In this document: in pieces, positions 45,760 to 57,442 of the stretch | Position numbering within the stretch: the first letter of the stretch is position 1 | How the letters are laid out: every line of letters starts with the position of its first letter | NCBI GenBank assembly: GCA_021613535.1 | Contig: CP075494.1 | Coordinates: 310,001 to 374,000, forward strand | Length of the DNA stretch: 64,000 nt | Origin: Adineta vaga | Lineage: Eukaryota > Rotifera | Direction of reading: 5' to 3' | Notes under the pieces: model-generated | The model's input: only the letters and a program-made list of their open reading frames with translations | Databases searched by the model: none | Told to the model about the DNA's origin: nothing | Program-made: the position numbers and the translations under genes

Positions 45760-45812
45760 CTTGAGGGTATGGGTGTGAGCAAAGAAGATATATCCTCACC
45801 CACACTCTCAAG
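45760..45812. repeat. Telomere-like palindrome just 3' of the xylanase
   Basis: CTTGAGGGTATGGGTGTGA (45760-45778) faces TCCTCACCCACACTCTCAAG (45793-45812), with the full CTTGA/TCAAG terminus on both sides. Confidence 0.88.
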
Positions 45813-46277
45813 AATTCATATAGATTCACGTTATTAAAACTCATAATTATTTAATAATATCTGTTTTCATAAAATACTTTTCAAACATAATCATGCAATG
45901 CATCAAAATTCGAATCTGAAGACATATAATTATAAGAAACAATGATATAATGTATTTCCAGGAATAATAATAATAATATACATAGAATAAAGTTTATCAT
46001 TAGCATTGTTATTTTCTCAAATGTAATATTCGAGACGATGAAGAGAGTTATTCATATTTGTTCATCTTCAAGATGTGTTAGATTTTTCAATTCTCAAGGA
46101 TTCCTTTCACGGAACTAAAAGATTCTATACAAAAGAGATATTATTCACACATAAAAGCACTAAGTGCTATAAATTCTAAGTTTTATAAAAAAAAGAGAAA
46201 AAAAAAATGATAATTTGTCTGTAAAATCATATAATTTTTGTAAAACATTTTCAAACTTCTCTCATACTTTTTATTAA

Positions 46278-47228
46278 ATGGTCAAAATGACTTTGAATAG
46301 TTCCAAAAATACAAATCTGACTGAAGAAAATGATGATTCAAGTGAAATATTAATGAGTTTCACAACTAATATTCGTTTTATAATCTTATTAATTCTTAAT
46401 ATTCCATCTGCAATAACTTATATTCTACTTTTTATTCTAATGATTTTTAATAAAACACTTCGTTCTGCATCAAATAATTATATAATATATTATATATTAA
46501 TATTTTCATTTATTATTATTTCTTATGATATTCCAATTACAATAGATTCATATCGATCATCTCCGACAATCTATCGATCTGATGTATTTTGTTTGATATT
46601 TTCATTTATTGAATTGATTTGTTTTTCTGCAATAAATCTTTTAATTGCATGGGGATCATTTGAACGACATCTTCTTATTTTTCATTCGAATATTTTTAAT
46701 ATAAAATGGAAAAATATTTGTTTTCATTTTATTCCACCCATTTTTATCGTCATTTATCTAATCATATTTCATATTTATATCATTTTTATTTATTCATGTG
46801 ATGAAATAGTAGATTATGAGATGAATCAATGTTATTATAGTTGTTATGTTTACAATCGATTTCTTGGCATATGGGAAACTATTTTTCATTATATGTTTCC
46901 TACTCTATGTGTGTTCATATGTAATTGTGCATTATTATTTCGAGTTTATCGATCGAAAACTCGTCTTCGACAATCGATTAATTGGCGAAAATATCGAACA
47001 ATGATATTTCAACTTGTTTCTATTGCATCTCTTTATCTTCTCGTTTATCTACCGTATTTTATTACTATTTTATGTAATTATTTTGTTCGGACACCTTTAA
47101 CAGAGGTATTACTAGAATGGTTAGATTTCTTTAACTATTTCGAGATATTGTTCTTTCCTTATGTTTGCTTATTTTCAATACCTGAATTGAAATTAAAATT
47201 AAAGAAAATTGTCAATTGTCAAAGCTAG
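46278..47228 (+). CDS. Rhodopsin-family GPCR (316 aa)
   Basis: A single-exon seven-TM receptor starting MVKMTLNSSKNTNLT with two N-glycosylation sites. The TM3 end GSFERHLLIFHSN and the following KWKNICFHFIPP parallel the receptor at 1061 (ATIERHILIFHDQ, RFVFHYIPP). These two are therefore paralogs about 45 kb apart. TM6 has VYLPYFIT and TM7 ends FPYVCLFSIPELKLK. No intron is needed. Confidence 0.87.
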   Translation: MVKMTLNSSKNTNLTEENDDSSEILMSFTTNIRFIILLILNIPSAITYILLFILMIFNKTLRSASNNYIIYYILIFSFIIISYDIPITIDSYRSSPTIYRSDVFCLIFSFIELICFSAINLLIAWGSFERHLLIFHSNIFNIKWKNICFHFIPPIFIVIYLIIFHIYIIFIYSCDEIVDYEMNQCYYSCYVYNRFLGIWETIFHYMFPTLCVFICNCALLFRVYRSKTRLRQSINWRKYRTMIFQLVSIASLYLLVYLPYFITILCNYFVRTPLTEVLLEWLDFFNYFEILFFPYVCLFSIPELKLKLKKIVNCQS

Positions 47229-47358
47229 ACATCGGGTAATACCTTTTTACGTGTTGAACATGCAAATAAGAACAATTAGTCTTGTATTAATGAGCAATTA
47301 TTGAATCTAAATAAAACTATATATTTTCTTGTTTCTCCTTTTCAATATAATTTAACAT

Positions 47359-47411
47359 CTTGAGGATGTGGGCATATCTTTATTCTTTACGCACATTCAT
47401 ATACCCTCAAG
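47359..47411. repeat. Telomere-like palindrome
   Basis: CTTGAGGATGTGGGCAT faces CACATTCATATACCCTCAAG. It is diverged in the stem but keeps intact terminal CTTGAGG/CCCTCAAG. It lies 131 bp after the GPCR stop. Confidence 0.72.
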
Positions 47412-47519
47412 TAATCAGTCTCACACATTCCTTCCAAATGCTCTTATATGTAATACTTTCGTACAATAAAACTTTGAAAACAGTGACATCTTTAGAAAAT
47501 AATTCTTTATCTATTTGTT

Positions 47520-49190
47520 GAAGTTCTTATCATTCTATTGAAGAAGAATTATAGGACATCAGTATTTTTCCAACATGAAATAATTCATCATATTTTTGAT
47601 CATTTCGATCTTTAGTTCATTCTTATGAAAGATTTATATTAAATTTCAAAGGAATTTCTCAACAATATTTTCATCTTCTTTGTCAATTGATTCAACCACA
47701 AAATGTTATTTCATTAATACTTTCAAATGAATTCGATAAATCAAATGAAATCAATTTATTTCTTTCATTTTTTCCTCATCTTCAACAATTTACTCGACTT
47801 CGATATTTAATTCTTTATAATATTGATGGGACTGAATTGAATATTTTATTAGAACGTCTCAATATGCCGTTACTCATATCATTTTCAGTTAAGATTATAA
47901 AACACGATTATCAACATAGAAAAACAACAGAACAATATCTTACATCAATTATTACACAATCAGAACTTTGAAAATTACAATTTTCATATGAAAATAGTAA
48001 AATATTTAAAGTTAATTGTCTATCTACTTCGATGATTCAATATTTAACGATCGATCATTACATCGAAATAGATGATTTTCTAAAAAATATTTCAATGTTC
48101 TCCTCATTTACATACAATTATTTTAAATTCTAATTTATCTTTCTAAAGAATCTTACCGATATATCAAAATCCCATGATCTTACTGGTTTTCAACAAATCA
48201 AATCTTTAACTATTATAGATATTTCTATCTTCATTGAATTATTTAAAACTAAATGGTAAAGAATTCGATCATATGTCTGATGGATATCGTTGGGGAAAAT
48301 TTATTCAATTAAATCTAACAGAATTAAAGAAATTTGAATTTTACTTTGATCAATGGATTAATTGCAAAACGTTAAAAGAATCTGAATTAATTAATTCTTC
48401 ATTTCAAACACCATTCTGGATCGAACATAAACAATGGTTCGTTGTCTGTGAATATTCAAAGTCAAGCGCATTATATCGTTTATATACTCAACCAATATGT
48501 GTAAATGAGTTACAATATGATCCATATTACAAACAACTTCGTTCATCTACTATGAACACAATGATAGAAAACAAAACAATCAAATCAGTGATTTTACGAC
48601 CATATACATTTAATAGACTTGTAGAACAAGTGAGTAAAACCATATGAAACAGAAATCTTTATATCAATATTTTCTCTATAGGAAATAACGATAAATTATA
48701 CTCGTTTTGTTCAAGCAACACATTTAACATTTGAAATATATGAAGATTCTAATTCATTATTTTGGTCATCAATTTTTCGAATGATTGATATTACAAAAAT
48801 AGTGAAAATAACACAATATATATCAATTGTATCGATATATTGACGGAAGATTTATTAAAATATATTGATTTTTGTTTCGAACAAGCACAAAATCTCTCAT
48901 CGTTAAGTATTCAGAGGGATGATACGGAAAGCGTAGTATGTTCAAATATTTATAGAATATATTCAATACTATCACGTCAATTAAAACATTTTCGAATTCC
49001 ATTCGATAATCTAGAGCAAGTGGAAAAGATTTTAGAGCGTTGTACCAATCTATCAACAATAACATATGATGGTAACAATTATCTATTTGAAGAAATTAAG
49101 AAATGGTTTGTTGGGAAGGTGACAAATCAATAACTGTATGGATTGGAAAGAAAAAAAATACAATTAATTTATAAATCAATGATTAGGAAA
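47520..49190 (+). pseudogene. LRR/F-box-like bdelloid protein, decayed
   Basis: Consecutive coding-like blocks on the plus strand: YERFILNFKGISQQYFHLLCQLIQPQNV... to a stop at 47969, a readable NCLSTSMIQYLTIDH block, the 137-aa frame from 48234 (LKLNGKEFDHMSDGYRWGKFI ... WIEHKQWFVV), then, after a probable intron ending TATAG near 48682, YTRFVQATHLTFEIYED and a last block ending TYDGNNYLFEEIKKWF. A frameshift there moves the usual TVWIGKKK ending into another frame. Several stops and frameshifts are present. The layout (leucine-rich, WF-ending) is like F-box/LRR-type expansions in bdelloids, recalled and not searched. Confidence 0.6.
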
Positions 49191-49287
49191 AGAATCGAAC
49201 TAAATTATCATTCATTGAATGTTAACTCAGATTGATAAAAACAATAAATATTCTACTTTAAATGACTTCTATATGTACAGTAATGAT

Positions 49288-49328
49288 CTTGAGGGTGAGG
49301 GTGTATTAGAGAGAGACATTCTCACCCA
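49288..49328. repeat. Telomere-like palindrome
   Basis: CTTGAGGGTGAGGGTG with partner CTCACCCA; the right arm is short. Confidence 0.6.
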
Positions 49329-49789
49329 AAATTTAAACAAATATATTCCTGTCAATAGATGCGAAGAAATAAACGTAAAAGAATTTGAATTAGTCATAAA
49401 TTTATATTATATTATTATCTATGAAGATTATAATTGAAATTATTTTTCTTTTTTCTTTTTTCATCGTTTACACCTTCAAGATGCTTTTACAATCATCTCT
49501 ATGAATAGAATACAATAAGTATACATCTTAATGTTTTTAAGTGCTTGATTAATTATATTGCGCACTATTTATTTCATTTGTCATTTTATATGTTTATAAC
49601 TGGCTAATTCTTTGAATCTTTTTTTAGTCATTTATAGATAATATATTCACAGACATCAATTTCAATATTTTAGTGATCGAAATCAATGAAAAAGATGATA
49701 GTAATACACCACGATTATAAAGTATATTTTATTTAAACTGAAACATCATATAAAGCATTGACATAAAACTATAGGAATAGTTCTTCTAA

Positions 49790-50716
49790 TTAATGACAAA
49801 TTCTATTGAAACAACGATTTATGCGATCTTTCCAATATTGACGAACTTCATGATTATAAATAAATAAATCCACTATTTGAATAGTAATAGTAAATGTAGG
49901 TGGAATCTGTAATACATTATACAACCAATTGGGTAATATGAGACCTGGCAGAGCTAAAACAATATAAAGTGATCCCCATCCTAAAATAAATACAATAAAT
50001 AAGAAAATGATATGTTTGAGTAATTTTATATCTCGACGATGTTGTTGATGATTTTTACTCGTTATAGATGTAACAACCACCGTGATCTCATGAACGCGTC
50101 GACTGGATGATCGAACAAAAGCCACAATAATCCCATTAAAAATTATATTAACAATTACAGGAATTATAACTATGACGGATAAAATATAGGACCAAATCCA
50201 ACTGGAGAATCCAATGCCACCGACACTTACCTACAAATAATAGAGGGAAAATATTTTTTTTTGTTTCACTGATTTTACCTTTGAATTATGAAGTACAATT
50301 GGTATTGAGATAAGTAAAGTAAATATCCATTGCACAATTATTGATAAATATATCCAAGCTTTACTTTTAAAAAATCGCTTCATTGGAAAACATATTGTAA
50401 AACATCGATTGATAGTAATGGCTACTAGAGAATGAACTACTGAACAATTTAAGATTTGTCCAGCAGATGATGTAAGTGTTATTAAGATAGGAGTTCTATA
50501 AAGAACGTATATATCGAATAAACCGGACGTTTTTTCTATAGCCCAGTATATAACACACATGAGACAATTTAAACAGAAACTTGCCGTCAAAATATTATTT
50601 GCAGTATGAAAACGTTTGATAAAAATGATTGATAGAAGATAAAGTAATGGAAATGGAATGGTAAGAACGAAAATGATAGCTTGTATAATAACAATAACGT
50701 ATAGTATGTCTACCAT
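49790..50716 (-). CDS. Rhodopsin-family GPCR (292 aa)
   Basis: Exon 1 is 50716-50279 and exon 2 is 50230-49790, with a 48-bp intron in phase 0, giving 292 aa. Seven TM segments; the TM3 end is INRCFTICFPMKRFF, replacing DRY with NRC. A basic third loop (SSRRVHEITVV...HQQHRRDIKLLK) precedes TM6 (GWGSLYIVLALPGLIL). The C-terminus ends with an amphipathic NHEVRQYWKDRI helix 8. It differs in plan from the other receptors here. The start MVDILYVIV leaves almost no extracellular N-terminus. Confidence 0.85.
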
Positions 50717-51067
50717 GTTTATGTAGTTTTTGGAATGAGTTTTAGACGCAAAATAATGATGTTTATTTTAAAAAAAGTTTCTTTTTCTTAGACTTTTATA
50801 GGTTTTTAGTTCAACGACATAGAATGTAATATTATTTTACACATCTATGGATCTAATGTAGAAGATAATTTGATAAAAACATTTTTTCTCGCCTATTTGA
50901 ATATAATAGTTGTGATGATTTTAATGGAAGAGATATATGTACCAATAGAACGACTGATTTATTATTTTTTTCAAGAATCGCATCACTCTGATGCAAAACA
51001 TGCGATTATATACTCGTTGGTTATCGAAAAGTGAAAAAGAGGTTATATGAAAAACATTAAGCTGTAT

Positions 51068-51190
51068 AGAAGGGTGAGTGTGGGTGAAGATACAGTAAGG
51101 GCGAATCTCACTCACACTCTCAGCCTTACCCACACCCACATCCACACCCTGGTGTGGATAGAGAAAAGACATCCTCACCCTTGATTTAAC
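51068..51190. repeat. Compound telomere-like palindrome beside an RBR gene end
   Basis: GGGTGAGTGTGGGTGAAG and TAAGGGCG face CTCACTCACACTCTC, CTTACCCACACCCACATCC and ACACCCTGGTGTGG. The last arm CCTCACCCTTG ends 8 bp from the gene's stop codon. Two nested units seem likely. Confidence 0.72.
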
Positions 51191-51197
51191 TTCAATA

Positions 51198-53009
51198 CTA
51201 GTTTGGAAGTGGCGTATAACGATCGCATTTTCGTTTAAAATGTTGACCTCCCTTGATGGATTCCGAACATGAAAAACAGTATTGTTTCATACATCCCGTA
51301 CATACAATCCAATTATCTTCACCAATTTTAGCATTGAGTTTTTGACACGAATCATTCGGACATGCTTTTACTCGTCGAACAATAGCAGCACCGATAAGTG
51401 ATCGGTTATTAATTATGAATTTCGTTTCTTCCTCGCTTTCATTCTCTTTCAATTGATTCGAATCAACTTTTTTGCTATTCTGTACAGATTGTTGTACTAA
51501 ACAACGAAGAGAAAACTTTCATCGTATTTCGAATGAAAAGATTTCTTACTTAATTCTTCTCTGATCCATTTGATTGATGGAACCACAGGAAATTGATATA
51601 ATAACGATGTTATCTGAGGATCTCGATTACCTTCTGCACCACCCCAGAAAAAGTCACGATAACAGTTCGAACAACGCATATGTATACACCCACCATTTTT
51701 CTCAATTCTCACATGACAATGTGGACATAATTGAGTATTAAGTATATCCATTCGTTCAGCATTCAATATTGTTTCTAATAATTGATCTTCTTCTACTAAA
51801 TTAAGAACAATTTCTCGGTATGATTGTTTAGCAAGATGTCGTTCCGCTTGAATTATTTTCTGTTTGTCGGTTAGAGTTTTTTCTGCAAAAGATCTTTCTT
51901 CTCTTGTAGCAGATACCGTTTGATCACCTTCTTGTATTCTTCGAATTCTTTCACGTCTTTCTTCGGCTTCCCTATGACGTCTTTCCAATTCTCTTCGTCT
52001 TTTCAATAACATCTGTTCTTCTACATAATCTTTTGGACACGTAGTTTGAAAATGAAATAATTCTTTACATTTCTTACAGAATGTAAAATGGCATTGATGA
52101 CACACGCCTAATGTATCATCTTTACTACCAATAAGAACAGCAGATTGACATCTAAATCAAACATTGTTAACAATGAATAGTTATACCGTTTCTGAGAAAA
52201 ACTAACTTTGGACACCAAATAATATCATCCATGGATTGTAAAGCACGTTGTAATGTTATTCTTTCGTATCGTTCGTATAAATTTTCATTTTGAAGAATTT
52301 CTTTGATTTCATTAGGAAGTAATGCTTTTTGACATTGATTTTGTGGACAATGAACTTGTTCACCAAATTGACCATTGTTGAATGTCAATTGTACATAATT
52401 ATTTAAACATAATCGACAATAGAAATGTCCACAGCGATAAAGACGAATGCAATTAGTACCGGAAATCATATCTGTACATATAAAACATGTTTGAAGTTGA
52501 TTTCGAAATTGTTGTTCTTCTCGTTCATTGTTATAATTGATTAAATAGTGATAAATTTGTTCGATATTTTCAGCGAGATGACCATTTAATGCTCGTGGAT
52601 CATTTATTTGTTCATCGAAGTTTTTTTCGAATACTAATTCATTGGTAATTTCCTGTTTAATCAATTCAATCCAATCAAAAACACAAACTTCACCTTTAAC
52701 AAATGCATAGTCATCAAGTTTATGACAAAGATTTTGTAAAGACATTTTTGAAAAATAAAAACATGAAAGAACAAATGACGGAGGATAATCACTTGGATAT
52801 TCATCATGATAATGAATAATTAAATTAAATGGAGGTAAATAACGAATCATAGCTGTTTTGTCATTGCATTGAATATGAAATGATTCATTTAAATCGAAAT
52901 CAATTGAAATTTCATATTGATCATTACTATCATTAAGAAGACGAAATTTTGTATCAAATATGGATTGTAATGCTAAAATTTCTTCAGTTTGTTTTTCCGA
53001 ATTTGCCAT
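51198..53009 (-). CDS. RBR-type E3 ubiquitin ligase, RNF14-like (567 aa)
   Basis: Three exons, 53009-52207, 52151-51550 and 51496-51198 (introns 55 and 53 bp). The order is RWD domain (residues about 1-130), RING1 (CFICTDMIS...CGHFYCRLC...CPQNQC), IBR (WCPKCQSAV...[12 protein letters not shown]), a long Arg/Glu coiled coil ([16 protein letters not shown]) and RING2 ([19 protein letters not shown], with the GGC catalytic Cys). In RBR enzymes that Cys accepts ubiquitin from E2 before transfer. A further C-terminal Cys cluster (ACPNDSC...[12 protein letters not shown]) is an unexpected fourth zinc module. The first donor is GTTAGT. RWD plus RBR matches RNF14. Confidence 0.88.
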
Positions 53010-53167
53010 CTATATGATGTAGAAACTATTGAAACATGTTGATATATATAAATACGAGGTTACTTTCTGTTTCGAAATTACAACATTACATCAGCGTGTT
53101 CTTACTATGTCAATAAGAAAGAAAAAAATAGAATATATATATCGTGTCGTTCTTATTAACGTCCATC

Positions 53168-53219
53168 TGTGGGTATGAGTGTGAGTCAGTAAGAATAAAA
53201 TATAAGCCCACACCCTCAA
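53168..53219. repeat. Telomere-like palindrome
   Basis: TGTGGGTATGAGTGTGAG faces GCCCACACCCTCAA (53206-53219). Confidence 0.7.
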
Positions 53220-53439
53220 CTTTTGGCAACATATTAATGAATAATAAGATCAATTTGTTTTTCTTCGCAATTACGTCCAGAAATGCCATTGAAACATAAA
53301 CATTTCTAATCAAATAATAATAATGATCGACCAATACCAACATATCATATTATCACAATAATCATTTGAATATCCTTACCTACAATTACAATAGAAATTT
53401 GTTCGATTTATTTCTTTGCATATACCTAAAAATACATTG

Positions 53440-54066
53440 ATATTTATTTCATCATTTATCTGTAAAGACGTACTGTTATAGAGACAATAGTATCTGTTTT
53501 ACGTAGTTGATAATTATATTCACAATTGTTACTATTAAAATAAGATGAACATATACAAGAATTATTAATATATATTCCATTATTTTGACATGATTGAGTA
53601 TTACAAAAGTTCATTGAAATATTTCAAGAAGTTTCCATATAACTTGAATTACATTGAACAATAAAAAATGGAATGAATAGTCATAGATATAGATGAAGTA
53701 CTCTTAACTAAAAAAGGAAAAAGAATATTTTGATTCTATTTATTTTTAATTTAGTTTTGATAAGATAATTACTTGAAACATAGTTGAATTGGAACAGCTA
53801 GTTGATGAAATTAAATTCGTATCCATTGATTTAGAATCCATCTCTACCATAATAAATCACGATTCTGTTGATATATAGTTCCATTCCAAATAGATTAATA
53901 AGATCACACGTCCAGTGATCCGATCAACCTGTCCATTTCTTCTAATTTGATTGTTTATATCAATATCCCATATAGTATTATTATTATCATCAATGATAGT
54001 ATCATGCGTACAATTGCACCATAAAATGATTCTCCGTTGACTAAACGTAAAGACAAAATCCGTCAT
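53440..54066 (-). pseudogene. EGF-like-domain protein remnant
   Basis: ATG 54066 opens 69 codons (FSQRRIILWCNC...VDRITGRVILLIYLEWN). After an in-frame TGA the same frame continues through STSCSNSTMFQ to a GT donor. Beyond the presumed intron is an EGF-like block (CNTQSCQNNGIYINNSCICSSYF...C) with further in-frame stops. The pattern is a decayed secreted or membrane protein with at least one EGF-like repeat. Confidence 0.6.
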
Positions 54067-54215
54067 TATTATATAACTGAAATAGAATTTTACCAGAAAG
54101 ATTTTCGTAAAAACTAATCAAATGTTGATCGAGTCGACAAAAAAAAATTCTATACGATTAATATATAAGATACACAGAAACTTTTTTTTATTATTTATAC
54201 TAAATTTAGCAAAAA

Positions 54216-54279
54216 CTTGAGGATGATGAAGGCGTGAGTATAGAGAGAATGAATTCGCACATACACTCACATTCACGAG
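54216..54279. repeat. Telomere-like palindrome, diverged
   Basis: CTTGAGGATGATGAAGGCG and GTGAGT face CGCACATACACTCACATTCACG. Confidence 0.6.
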
Positions 54280-54344
54280 AAAAATACAGATACAATTTCA
54301 TAAAGAATTTATATCGAAAGACAAATATAAATCTATATTCGATG

Positions 54345-54912
54345 TTATTGATTGGCTTGAACAAATGTTCGTAACATAGCTAATAGATCTTTCGTGTTTC
54401 GAAACATAATGATAACTTTATTCACATTGATTTTTGTTTTTGCACTATTGCTACAACAATTTTGTATTTTAATTTGATCACCAGTAAATGTAACTCTCAT
54501 AACACCACATTCATCATGTCTTGTTGTATAAATTACAATAGTTTCTGTTTTATTTATTGTTAAATGTTCTTCTTCTATTTCACTTTTCAAAATCGATGTT
54601 ACGATATTTTGTACTGCTGTTGTATTTATATGTACACCCGCATATGAAGAGCAAAATTGAACAATATCACCGACATATGTATTTAGATCTCCTTTTCCCG
54701 ATATTGTTCTTTCAAAGGTATGCGAAGTAGTGTCGAAATAATTGTGCATCTGCTACGTCGACAGTGTAATTGTCATCAATCTTCAATATATAGTTCAATA
54801 TCAAAAACGCTAATGGTCGAACTATAACTCTTATCGCTAATGGTAAACTATCAATAGCGGTCATTGTGGTACGCGTTTGATTGGGAACCAAACTGTAAAG
54901 ATGCGATCGCAT
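54345..54912 (-). pseudogene. Unknown protein, split by a frameshift
   Basis: A first frame (from ATG 54912, MRSHLYSLVPNQ, with hydrophobic IRVIVRPLAFLILNYIL) runs to about 54712. A second frame (MHNYFDTTSHTF..., 134 aa) overlaps it by 38 nt. Both read the same stretch as similar sequence (LFRHYF / NYFDTT), which suggests a single 1-nt frameshift in one gene. No intron of workable length fits the overlap. The second part has NCCS and many Thr/Lys. The family was not recognised. Two overlapping real genes is less likely. Confidence 0.45.
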
Positions 54913-55709
54913 TTGACGTATATGTATGATTATAAGCCATAATTCAAAGTTGAATCGAAAACCGTTAGTAAAGACAATCTATAAGTAAACAAATATATGA
55001 ATTTTTTCCTCTGATTTATAACTAATCTTATTTGAATATATTTCATATTGTCATATTACAGAAGGATTTCTCAACAACTAAATACTACCTACATATCATT
55101 TATATTAGAACTAGAAGAAATAAAACAAAATACTTTTTTTAATTCTTACTTGTTATTATGTGCGTATGATATTTATTTCGAAACAAATTTCAAATCTCTA
55201 AATATGTGTACATTCGATCTGCAACCTTGACTAACCCTCGTGTTTCCTTTTTGTTTTATACACGCCTAAACCGCGAGTACTTATATCCAAGATAAAAGAA
55301 AAGAATAGGATATACTCGAGAAATAAGACAGAACTGAAAAAGAAAAAAAGAACCAACACATATACATGTTATTCCTGTCATATTTTTAGTATGTGAGACA
55401 ACAACTTTATTCTATGCTGAATCGATATGTATATAGCGCGTATATTTTTGCCATAAACTACGATAAATGAAGAATACAGCGGAAAATACTGTATTCAACG
55501 TGGAAAAAAACGAGTAGCATGAATTTTGCAGTTGACTTTGGGTATTTTGTGTTTTCAAAGTTTGTAAGTACAAAGTTATTGATTGCAGTATATTGTCTGA
55601 TGTTAGATATATTATAGGATTTCTCGCATTCTGTGGTGAATACTGACTTTTAGTTTTCTTATGCTGTTACAACTGCTAATTTGGATCCGCACTCAACTGT
55701 TTACATGAT
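54913..55709. other. Intergenic with a short dispersed repeat
   Basis: No gene seen. Positions 55522-55558 carry a 37-bp sequence found again at 59831-59867 with one mismatch. Confidence 0.55.
55522..55558. repeat. 37-bp dispersed repeat, copy 1
   Basis: AATTTTGCAGTTGACTTTGG followed by GTATTTTGTGTTTTCAA. It matches 59831-59867 at 36 of 37 positions with unrelated flanks. Confidence 0.75.
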
Positions 55710-56336
55710 CTAGCTAAATATAATCAAGGATTTTCGTTCATTTTTTCTCGCTTTAACGATTTCCTTGGTATTGAGCGATAGTTGCATAGGAACAATAATT
55801 TCTTTTTCTTCGGGCGAAACGTGTGATTGAAAGCCAGGTTCACACTCTCTGCCATGCTTTTCACCACCTTTTTTGACTATATACGATCGACCAGGTAACA
55901 CCATACTTATAGTACAATTTAGTCTTCTTTCCAGTATTTCTCGACATAATTAATAGCATAATCGGCAAGACAACCGTAATATATACCGCAGCCGAAATTA
56001 TGTTTACCTTTCGGCAACGATGTCAGGTCAATATCTCCGAGGCTCGCCGGTTCATAAAAATTGGTTTTAGCAATACTTTTCAACGCGTCATGTTTTGAAC
56101 CATAATATAGACAAAAACTACCTGGCTATTATCTCCAAGTTGGCTGCGGTAATGATTGAAGCGCTCGAATAGCAATTTATTTCGAATAATTTGAAGATCA
56201 TATATTCGATATTTTAAAATATCTGAAAGACTGTTGAAAACTTCCTTTCGACATCTTGCCACCAGTACGACTCTGGGATAATATCACTAATTGAAACTTC
56301 AATTTCATGGCAAAATAAAAGATTCTCTCTGCTTTC
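55710..56336 (-). pseudogene. PARP catalytic-domain remnant
   Basis: Blocks in shifting frames give a PARP-like order: ISDIIPESYWWQDVERKF, IYDLQIIRNKLLFERFNHYR, YYGSKHDALKSIAK (the H-G-S-type NAD site, here YGS), FGCGIYYGCLADYAINY (the G-x-G-I-Y-F-A-type block) and VKKGGEKHGRECEPGFQSHV. At least three frameshifts or stops break it. It resembles the catalytic part of a WWE-PARP. The WWE fragment at 16.2 kb could derive from a similar gene. Confidence 0.62.
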
Positions 56337-56445
56337 CATTCTGGAAAAAAAGATATGCTGAGAAGAAAATATAAGAGACAAGTTCATATCTTTTATTTCA
56401 AACGATATTATGTGAACCCTTTATTTGATAACTATTGTTATCAAT

Positions 56446-56472
56446 AGTCTCACCCTCAATTGTGAGAACAAT
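56446..56472. repeat. Half telomere-like arm
   Basis: GTCTCACCCTCAATTGTGAG carries only a degraded C-rich side. Confidence 0.3.
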
Positions 56473-56521
56473 ACGCAGTGTGATACTTATATATCATATA
56501 CAGTTTATGCTACTATATTAT

Positions 56522-57442
56522 TTAGTGTGTAGTTAGTCCATTGATATGAGTTACTCGATTTTGTCGTCTGATATATTTATGTATTAATTGTATGAATTCA
56601 CGTCGAAATGATTTTGATACAATAATAAATAGATAAAATGGAGAAATAAAAAGAAATTGAGAAAAGAAATTGAGAAATGCATCGATTTGAATACGTTCTA
56701 TTGTTTTATTTATTGTAGATGATGTTGCCGCATTATAAAGAAGATTAGCTGCAAAAGGTATTGATGCAATAATATTAATTAGAATTTCAGCAATTAACAT
56801 TCGTATTAAATCTCGATCTTTTCGTTTTATTCGTTCCAAACCAATTTGTCGTTGTCGCAGATTACGTACAGCAAGAAAACCAAATATACTCATTAATATT
56901 GATGAAAGAACAACAATTGTAATGAATTGATATATTGGATAAAAGAATTTATAAAAATCAAATAATCCACATATATTTGCACGAATATCTAAGAATATTA
57001 ATATATGTGATCCTATAATTAAACCAAAAATACACATAAAAATAATTAAACAAAATGCTATTTTCATGGAACTAAACGAACGAATTCGAATATTTATATG
57101 TGTAAACAAATATAAATCAATACAAGCAAATACAATTAAATAACGTGTATATAAACCAAATACATGACTTAAATATAAACGCATTTTACAATAAATTAAT
57201 GATATGATTTGTAAATCTGCATTATTAAGTGCATAGAAAATTGGTATAGTCGACCAAATAAGATACATATTAGCAAAAAGAGATAAAGTAAAAAAATAAA
57301 TAGAAGATGCTAATCGAGTTGAAAATTGCTTAAAAAATAAAATACAACAAAAGATATTACCAATAAGACCCATAATGAAGATGGTACTCATGAAATATTG
57401 AGTTATAATTTGTTGAATCAATGGAAAGATAGTTGTCGACAT
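56522..57442 (-). CDS. Rhodopsin-family GPCR (306 aa)
   Basis: A single-exon receptor from MSTTIFPLIQQ to TAA. TM1 has GLIGNIFC. The TM3 end is CIDLYLFTH (DLY in place of DRY). The third loop is basic (LERIKRKDRDLIRML). TM7 is FISPFYLFIIVSKSFRREFIQL, the usual FYLF then helix 8 layout. It belongs to the same broad family as the 37.6 kb and 42 kb receptors but has no intron in TM7. The ligand is unknown. Confidence 0.88.
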   Translation of the reverse strand: MSTTIFPLIQQIITQYFMSTIFIMGLIGNIFCCILFFKQFSTRLASSIYFFTLSLFANMYLIWSTIPIFYALNNADLQIISLIYCKMRLYLSHVFGLYTRYLIVFACIDLYLFTHINIRIRSFSSMKIAFCLIIFMCIFGLIIGSHILIFLDIRANICGLFDFYKFFYPIYQFITIVVLSSILMSIFGFLAVRNLRQRQIGLERIKRKDRDLIRMLIAEILINIIASIPFAANLLYNAATSSTINKTIERIQIDAFLNFFSQFLFISPFYLFIIVSKSFRREFIQLIHKYIRRQNRVTHINGLTTH

